NCBI GenBank assembly: GCA_021775805.1
Contig: JAJFHD010000015.1
Location: 1 to 64,000 of the forward strand
Reading direction: 5' to 3'
Source of the DNA: Alphaproteobacteria bacterium
GTDB taxonomy: Bacteria > Pseudomonadota > Alphaproteobacteria > Rhizobiales > JAJFHC01
DNA: 64,000 nt
The translations under genes were made by a program, and so were the position numbers. Numbering within the stretch: the first letter of the stretch is position 1; each line of letters starts with the position of its first letter. Below are positions 59,071 to 64,000 of this stretch, piece by piece. A model generated the notes under the pieces. That model was not told the origin of the DNA and made no database searches. It saw only the letters and a list, made by a program, of their open reading frames with translations.

Positions 59071-60729
59071 TCATCGATTCAAGGCGTTGGCGCGGATGGC
59101 GCTCAGTGTCGTGCGCGGGTTGATCGCTTCCGGATCGGTCATCAGTTCGATCAATGCCGGTTTACCGGCTGACAGGGCCCGTTCGAAGGCCGCAGGGAAG
59201 TCGTCGGTCGATGTCACTTTCTCTCCGTGTCCGCCAAAGCTGCGTGCCATGGCGGCAAAGTCCGGGTTTGACAATGTGGTCCCGCTGACCCGGCCGGGGT
59301 ATTCACGTTCCTGGTGCATGCGGATCGTGCCGTACACACCATTGTTGGAAACCACCACCACGATCGGCAGGTCGTGCTGGACGGCGGTAGCGAACTCCTG
59401 AACCGTCATCATCAGGCAGCCGTCGCCGGCGAAGCACACCACCGGTGCCTCCGGGCAGACCAGCTTGGCTGCCACCGCCGCCGGAAGCCCGTATCCCATC
59501 GATCCCGATGTTGGTGCCAGTTGCGTCCGGAAATTCTTGAACTTGAAATAACGCCCGACAAACGCTGTGTAGTTGCCGGCGCCATTGGAAATGATCGCAT
59601 CCTCCGGCAACCGGTCGGAGACATGGGCGACAACCTGTTCCATCTTGACCGCACCCGGCGTCTCGGAAGGAACGCTCCAGGCATCGTAACTCTGCCGTGC
59701 GGCCATGGTACGCGCGCGCCATCGCGAAGTGTCGCCCAGCTCGAGATCGGCAAATCCTGCGGCGACCGAGCCCAGAGAGGCGTTGATCGCGAGATCCGGG
59801 CGATAGACCCGGCCAAGTTCTTCGGAGCCGGGAGAGATGTGGACAAACGTCTGGTCCGGGTTGGGAACCTTGATGAGCGAGTATCCGCCGGTCGTGAGTT
59901 CGCCCAGGCGTGGCCCCAACGCCACAAGCACATCGCTCTCGGATACCAACTTCAAAAGGTCGGGATTGGGTGCAAGTCCCATTTCCCCGACATAGTTCGG
60001 GTGACGGTTGTCGAAATAGTCCTGGTATCTGAACGCCGCAACGACCGGCATGTTGCTGCGGTGCGCGAAAGTCTGAATGCGGTGCCTGGATTCATTCGAC
60101 CACTGCGGCCCGCCGACGACCAGAACCGGACGCTGTGCGTTCCTCAACAGGTCGCCAACGCGCTCGAGGTCTTCGATCGATGCTTTCGGTCTGACATAGA
60201 CGGCCGGTTTTGCATCGGCGACCTCCGATGTGGCCGACAGCATGTCCTCGGGAAGGGCAAGCACGACCGGGCCAGGGCGTCCCGATGTTGCCAGGTGCCA
60301 GGCGTGACTCACATATTCCGGGATCCGGTCGGTGTCGTCTATTTGGGCCGCCCACTTGGCAAGCGGGCCGAACATCTGACGGTAATCGACCTCCTGGAAG
60401 GCTTCGCGGTCGACCATGCCGCGACCGATCTGTCCAACGAAAAGGATCATCGGCGTGGAGTCCTGATAGGCCACGTGAACCCCCGATGAGGCGTTTGTCG
60501 CGCCAGGCCCCCGGGTCACAAAGCAAACGCCGGGTCTGCCTGTGAGCTTGCCATAGGCATCCGCCATCATGGCAGCGCCGCCTTCCTGACGGCAGACCAC
60601 GGTGCGGATGTCGTTGGAGCCGTGAAGCCCGTCAAGCGCTGCAAGGTAGCTTTCGCCGGGAACACAAAACACCGTGTCGCAGCCGTTGAGAGCGAGCTGA
60701 TCGATCAGAATCTGGCCGCCGTGGCGCAT
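59071..60729 (-). CDS. Thiamine-diphosphate-dependent enzyme, acetolactate synthase-like
   Basis: A 552-residue protein; ATG 60729 follows AAGGGAAA. The pyrimidine domain has VFCVPGESYLAALDGL and the cofactor-activating Glu in CRQEGGAAMMADAYG; the C-terminal domain has the diphosphate motif VCFAGDGCLMMTVQEFATA with SNNGVYGTIRMHQE. Close to large-subunit-like proteins annotated as acetolactate synthase, but no regulatory subunit follows, and similar enzymes act on sulfoacetaldehyde, oxalyl-CoA or other 2-oxo acids, so the substrate is open. The cysteine-repeat gene follows after 255 bases. Confidence 0.82.
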   Translation of the reverse strand: MRHGGQILIDQLALNGCDTVFCVPGESYLAALDGLHGSNDIRTVVCRQEGGAAMMADAYGKLTGRPGVCFVTRGPGATNASSGVHVAYQDSTPMILFVGQIGRGMVDREAFQEVDYRQMFGPLAKWAAQIDDTDRIPEYVSHAWHLATSGRPGPVVLALPEDMLSATSEVADAKPAVYVRPKASIEDLERVGDLLRNAQRPVLVVGGPQWSNESRHRIQTFAHRSNMPVVAAFRYQDYFDNRHPNYVGEMGLAPNPDLLKLVSESDVLVALGPRLGELTTGGYSLIKVPNPDQTFVHISPGSEELGRVYRPDLAINASLGSVAAGFADLELGDTSRWRARTMAARQSYDAWSVPSETPGAVKMEQVVAHVSDRLPEDAIISNGAGNYTAFVGRYFKFKNFRTQLAPTSGSMGYGLPAAVAAKLVCPEAPVVCFAGDGCLMMTVQEFATAVQHDLPIVVVVSNNGVYGTIRMHQEREYPGRVSGTTLSNPDFAAMARSFGGHGEKVTSTDDFPAAFERALSAGKPALIELMTDPEAINPRTTLSAIRANALNR

Positions 60730-61301
60730 GACATTTCCCTTTGCATGATTCAAGCGGGCACACCCTAAACGAGCTGCAACGTTTGTCGAGTTTTGTGGTG
60801 GTGTATTCCACGATCCGCCGCCTCATGGTGCAACCCTGCGCACGAAGGAGAGGCTGGCGCCGATGCCGATCGGCAGCGAGCCCGCCAGATCTCGAACAGG
60901 CGGATCATACCAAATTCGCATGTAAAAGGCCGGACACTCCACAACGCAACGCCTGGAATGCCCGGCCAGGTCGGGCCGGCAAATCCAGCCCAGGTTGACA
61001 CCAGTTACGTCCAGTGCTTCTTGATTCTTTGGTCCGGCACACGGCAAGGCGGCTCTGAACGGCAATCGTGGTGCCCCCAAAGGCGGCCGGACTTCTCCCG
61101 GCCCCAGCCCTTCACCCGTATTCCCCAGCCCGCTCAACCTTGATTGCCGTCACTGCAATCAGGAACCGTGCACTGCCTGACATCCGGAGCCTAGTTTGGC
61201 AGTTAACAATTCGTCAATATTCAAAGTTTACAGAAGGTTAACGCCGGGATTGATGAGAGGGGTGTAATTTCGCCCCGGATCCCAGCATGAGAGGAGATGT
61301 C
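60730..61301. other. Intergenic region before the lytic transglycosylase gene
   Basis: About 570 bases between divergent genes. A minus-strand frame at 60823-61137 (104 codons) looks slightly coding but has no ribosome site or recognisable domain. AT-rich sequence with two GTTAAC sites (61202 and 61237 areas) and the ribosome site AGGAG lie near the right end, as expected for the promoter of the transglycosylase gene. Confidence 0.35.
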
Positions 61302-62126
61302 ATGAGAAAATACGGGTTGGTGTTTGGCGCGCTGGTTTTGACAATTGCGGTCCTCTCAGACACGACGCCGTCGTTGGCCAAATCCTGTGGCAACACAGCC
61401 GCCGGGTTCGGGTCCTGGCTTGCCGGGTTCAAGAAAAAGGCCGTGGCTCAGGGGCATTCCCGCCGCGTCGTTGAACGGGCTCTTAAAGGCGTGACCTATG
61501 ACCGCCGCGTCGTGCGCCTCGACCGGTCGCAGAAATCCTTCAAGCTGAGTTTCCGCCAGTTCTATGCCCGCCGGGTTTCCGGCGCCCTGATCAAGAAGGG
61601 CCGGCGCCTCATGAAAAAACATGCCCGGACTTTTGCCCGAATCGAGAAGAGATACGGTGTTCCCGCTGAAGTGATCATCGCCATCTGGGGGTTGGAAACG
61701 GGATATGGCGGCAACTCGGGCAAGATGTCTGTCATGCGTTCGCTGGCCACCCTGAGTTTCGATTGCCGCAGGTCGGCATTCTTCACCAATGAGTTGATGA
61801 GTGCCCTGACGATCGTCGGGCGCGGTGATATGGTGCCGGAACGGATGCGCGGTGCATGGGCAGGAGAGATCGGGCAGACGCAGTTCCTGGCTTCGTCCTA
61901 CGTCAAGTATGCGGTGGACTTTAACGGCGACCGCAGACGCGATTTGATCCGCAGCATTCCCGACGTTCTGGCCTCGACCGCCAACTACCTCCGGGCCTAC
62001 GGTTGGAAACGAGGCAAGGGTTGGGCGCCCGGATCGCACAACTACCAGGTTCTGCGCGGCTGGAACAAGGCCAAGGTCTATGTCCAGACAATCTCTGTCA
62101 TGGCAACCAGGCTTGCCCAACGCTGA
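61302..62126 (+). CDS. Lytic murein transglycosylase, MltB family
   Basis: A 274-residue periplasmic enzyme; ATG 61302 follows AGGAG. A signal peptide (KYGLVFGALVLTIAVLSD) precedes the SLT_2 domain. The catalytic Glu132 is in IWGLETGYGG, and GEIGQTQFLASSYVKYAVDFNGD with IPDVLASTANYL forms the rest of the groove. It cleaves the glycan strands of peptidoglycan with formation of 1,6-anhydromuramic ends. The C-terminal peptidoglycan-binding domain of longer homologues is absent. Confidence 0.9.
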   Translation: MRKYGLVFGALVLTIAVLSDTTPSLAKSCGNTAAGFGSWLAGFKKKAVAQGHSRRVVERALKGVTYDRRVVRLDRSQKSFKLSFRQFYARRVSGALIKKGRRLMKKHARTFARIEKRYGVPAEVIIAIWGLETGYGGNSGKMSVMRSLATLSFDCRRSAFFTNELMSALTIVGRGDMVPERMRGAWAGEIGQTQFLASSYVKYAVDFNGDRRRDLIRSIPDVLASTANYLRAYGWKRGKGWAPGSHNYQVLRGWNKAKVYVQTISVMATRLAQR

Positions 62127-62216
62127 ATATGCTGGCCGGGTCGAAAAGGAGAGTCGGTTGCCCTGCGCACGTTGTTGCTCTTACTTTCAGTGCCTGAATA
62201 AAGAGGAACAGACATA

Positions 62217-62537
62217 ATGATATATGACCACCGGACTTACACATGCCGTGCAGGAACCATTGCCCGGCATCTCAAACTTTACGATGAACTTGGCCGGTCA
62301 CCGCAATGGCGGATTCTCGGGCGCCCTGTGCTCTATGCGTCGACCGATGTTGGCGATGTGAACAGCTATGTTCATGTTTGGGCCTATGCGGACGCTACCG
62401 AGAGAGCCGAGAAACGTGCGGCAATGTGGGCGGATCCTGAATGGCTGGCCTACACGGTTAAATCAGCCGAGGCCGGATATCTGGTGAAGCAGGAAAACAA
62501 GATTCTGGTGGCCACATCTTTCTTTGAGACAGACTGA
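62217..62537 (+). CDS. NIPSNAP family protein
   Basis: A 106-residue protein with the NIPSNAP pattern: YDHRTYTCRAGTIARHLKLYDELG, a loop, VNSYVHVWAYADATERAEKRAAMWADPEWLAY. The ferredoxin-like dimeric fold is inferred from the family. Function unknown. The next gene starts 28 bases later on the same strand, so a two-gene operon is likely. Confidence 0.85.
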   Translation: MIYDHRTYTCRAGTIARHLKLYDELGRSPQWRILGRPVLYASTDVGDVNSYVHVWAYADATERAEKRAAMWADPEWLAYTVKSAEAGYLVKQENKILVATSFFETD

Positions 62538-62565
62538 TGCGTTTTCGGTCCGGTCGGTCATCCGC

Positions 62566-63600
62566 ATGAAGGAGCCAGTCCGCGTTTGCGTAGTCGGAAC
62601 CGGCTTTTTCAGCCGGTTTCACTATGACGCCTGGTCGCGTATCGCCGGGGTCGAAGTGGTCGCCCTGTGCGCCGAGACACCGGAGCAGGCCCGGGAGGCC
62701 TCCGAACGCCTCGGGGTCGAACGGTATTATAGCGACCTTGATCGTATGCTCACGGTTGAGACCCCCGACCTGCTCGACATCGTGACACCGCCACCGACGC
62801 ACAGAAGATTTATCGAGTGTGCTGTGTCCCGTGGCGTCGCGGTTATCTGTCAGAAGCCGTTCTGCACCAGCCTCGAGGAAGCGCAGGCCGTGGTTGATGG
62901 GATTGAGCGTGACGGCGGGTTTGTCGTTGTGCATGAGAATTTTCGCTTTCAACCCTGGTATCGCCAGATCCGAAGGCTTCTGGATGGCCGGGTTCTCGGC
63001 GACATCTATCAGGCAACGTTCCGCTTGCGCCCTGGCGATGGTCAGGGCCCTTCGGCCTACCTCGACCGCCAGCCCTATTTCCAGACCATGGAGCGGTTTC
63101 TGGTTCATGAAACCGCCATCCACTTCATCGATGTGTTCCGTTTTCTGTTTGGCGATGTCAAACAGCTTTACGCAAGCCTCTCACGGTTGAATCCGGCCAT
63201 CGCCGGTGAAGATGCAGGCGTCATCGTGATGGATCATGATAGTGGTGTCCGAACCCTGTTTGACGGCAACCGCCTGGTCGATCACGCCGCCGGCAATCAT
63301 CGTCTGACGATGGGCGAGATGCTGGTGGAGGGCGCCGACGCCGTCGCGCGGCTGGATGGCTGGGGCAGGCTTTGGCTAAGGGGTCACGGCGCGGCCGATG
63401 AAACGCCGGTTGCCTATGACTGGACCGACCGCGGGTTTGCCGGCGATTGTGTTTACAGCCTGCAGCGCCATGTGATCGATCATCTGCTCAACCAGACGCC
63501 GGTCAGCAACAGCGCCCGTGACTATCTTGCCAACCTCCGCCTCGAAGAGACCGTTTACACATCCAGCGCTGAAGGTCGCCGGATCGCGCTACAAGCCTGA
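62566..63600 (+). CDS. Gfo/Idh/MocA family NAD(P)-dependent oxidoreductase
   Basis: A 344-residue protein; ATG 62566 is chosen because the dinucleotide motif VCVVGTGFFSRFHYDAW follows at once. Further family elements are DIVTPPPTHRRF, the catalytic Lys in ICQKPFCTS and the C-terminal alpha/beta domain with FLVHETAIHFIDVFRFLFG. It oxidises or reduces a sugar, inositol or similar alcohol. It follows the NIPSNAP gene and is convergent with the HisA-like gene. Confidence 0.87.
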   Translation: MKEPVRVCVVGTGFFSRFHYDAWSRIAGVEVVALCAETPEQAREASERLGVERYYSDLDRMLTVETPDLLDIVTPPPTHRRFIECAVSRGVAVICQKPFCTSLEEAQAVVDGIERDGGFVVVHENFRFQPWYRQIRRLLDGRVLGDIYQATFRLRPGDGQGPSAYLDRQPYFQTMERFLVHETAIHFIDVFRFLFGDVKQLYASLSRLNPAIAGEDAGVIVMDHDSGVRTLFDGNRLVDHAAGNHRLTMGEMLVEGADAVARLDGWGRLWLRGHGAADETPVAYDWTDRGFAGDCVYSLQRHVIDHLLNQTPVSNSARDYLANLRLEETVYTSSAEGRRIALQA

Positions 63601-63621
63601 GGCGCATCCTGACGCCCGTCT

Positions 63622-64000
63622 TCAGGCACGGGCAACTTCAATGGCCTCGGCAAGCGTGAACGTTCCGCCGAACAGGGCCCGGCCCGTAATCGCGCCTGCA
63701 ATGTTGGGCAGATACCGCAAGGTCGAAACGTCGTCGAGCGTCTTCACCGTACCGCTGGCAATGACCGGCAGGATGATTTCAGTCGCGATTTCCGTCGTCG
63801 CCGCGAGACTGCTGTCAGGCAGGTCGTCGTCACGGTCGATGTCGGTAAAGATCAATCCGGCAACATCCATCGTCTCGAACTGGCGGGCAAATTCCAACGG
63901 CGAGAACATGGTGGTTTCGCGCCAGCCCTCTACCACAACCTTGCCATCACGCGAGTCGACGCTGACAGTAATCTTGCCGGGATATTTGGTGCAGGCCTCG
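63622..64000 (-). CDS. HisA-like isomerase (partial, 5' end outside window)
   Basis: The visible 125 codons are the C-terminal half of a HisA/HisF-type TIM barrel, and the frame is open to the right edge. Marks are VDSRDGKVVVEGWRET, LIFTDIDRDDDL, PVIASGTVKTLDDVSTL and AITGRALFGGTF, which align with the phosphate-binding loops of HisA (phosphoribosylformimino-AICAR-P isomerase). The usual RDG after the second catalytic strand is RDD here, and no hisF follows, so a HisA paralogue with another role (for example in pterin-type pathways) is possible. Confidence 0.75.
   Translation of the reverse strand, partial: EACTKYPGKITVSVDSRDGKVVVEGWRETTMFSPLEFARQFETMDVAGLIFTDIDRDDDLPDSSLAATTEIATEIILPVIASGTVKTLDDVSTLRYLPNIAGAITGRALFGGTFTLAEAIEVARA

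Noticed and set aside
59314-60489. Plus-strand frame of 391 codons opposite the second TPP enzyme
   Set aside because: The minus-strand gene has all cofactor motifs; the plus frame has no recognisable domain.
60823-61137. Minus-strand frame of 104 codons before the transglycosylase gene
   Set aside because: No ribosome site, no family, and the competing frames look equally good.
63595-63627. GCCTGA / TCAGGC hairpin as a terminator between convergent genes
   Set aside because: The arms are simply the two Ala-stop ends (GCC TGA) of the convergent genes; the stem is short and has no T-run.

Overview
The window is a GC-rich bacterial chromosome segment, most likely from a free-living or marine alphaproteobacterium of the Hyphomicrobiales (Rhizobiales) type. 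The support is the divergent 4Fe-4S protein / DUF3305 / DUF3306 formate-dehydrogenase accessory cluster, a DctB/DctD-like two-component pair, many ABC transport and catabolic genes, and at 26626-26736 an intergenic pair of hairpins that resembles the RIME-type palindromic repeats of rhizobial genomes. The affiliation is inference. I see no rRNA, tRNA, CRISPR array, transposase or prophage gene. Genes are dense, on both strands, in short operons.

Layout. 1-4.6 kb: a large ferredoxin-like protein (cut by the left edge) divergent from DUF3305, DUF3306 and a secreted ankyrin protein. 4.6-14.5 kb: metabolic singletons (a TPP enzyme, a secreted cupin, a PhyH dioxygenase, an Asp/Glu-racemase-like protein without the usual cysteines, a HxlR regulator divergent from a beta-class GST, a small tautomerase, a class III aminotransferase). 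14.6-18.7 kb: secreted trypsin-like and subtilisin-like proteases facing each other, an orphan tungstate-binding protein, a two-CDGSH protein and a small cytochrome c. 18.9-26.5 kb: reductases, a VOC protein, an esterase, a copper amine oxidase, a second HxlR regulator divergent from its reductase, and a DmpA-type peptidase. 26.7-36 kb, mostly minus strand: DapA-like aldolase, a three-part SRPBCC/DUF5939/nucleotide cyclase, a 2OG-Fe(II) oxygenase, two small secreted proteins, a nitroreductase, and an operon of an OYE-family flavoenzyme and an aryl-CoA ligase behind a palindromic promoter.

36-45 kb: a DctB-like sensor kinase and a DctD-like regulator with a ruined AAA+ domain, followed by a complete branched-chain/amide ABC importer (binding protein, two permeases, two ATPases). 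45-50 kb: L-serine dehydratase, an M20 peptidase, a hotdog thioesterase and a PaaG-like isomerase. 50-56 kb: a Dpp-type importer with both ATPases fused and no binding protein gene, convergent with a CocE/S15-type hydrolase. 56-64 kb: a GST, a degenerate nuclease-fold protein, an extraordinary cysteine-repeat cytochrome, a second TPP enzyme, a lytic transglycosylase, a NIPSNAP protein, a Gfo/Idh/MocA oxidoreductase and a HisA-like gene cut by the right edge.

The best candidate for something undescribed is the gene at 57352-58815: an exported protein carrying 16 exact copies (plus degenerate ones) of the dodecapeptide [12 protein letters not shown] in two blocks, more than 60 cysteines in all, joined to a C-terminal cytochrome P460-like domain with a CHDCH haem site. 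The regulator without Walker A lysine and GAFTGA loop at 37875-39236, and the OYE/CoA-ligase operon with a palindrome over its promoter, are next.
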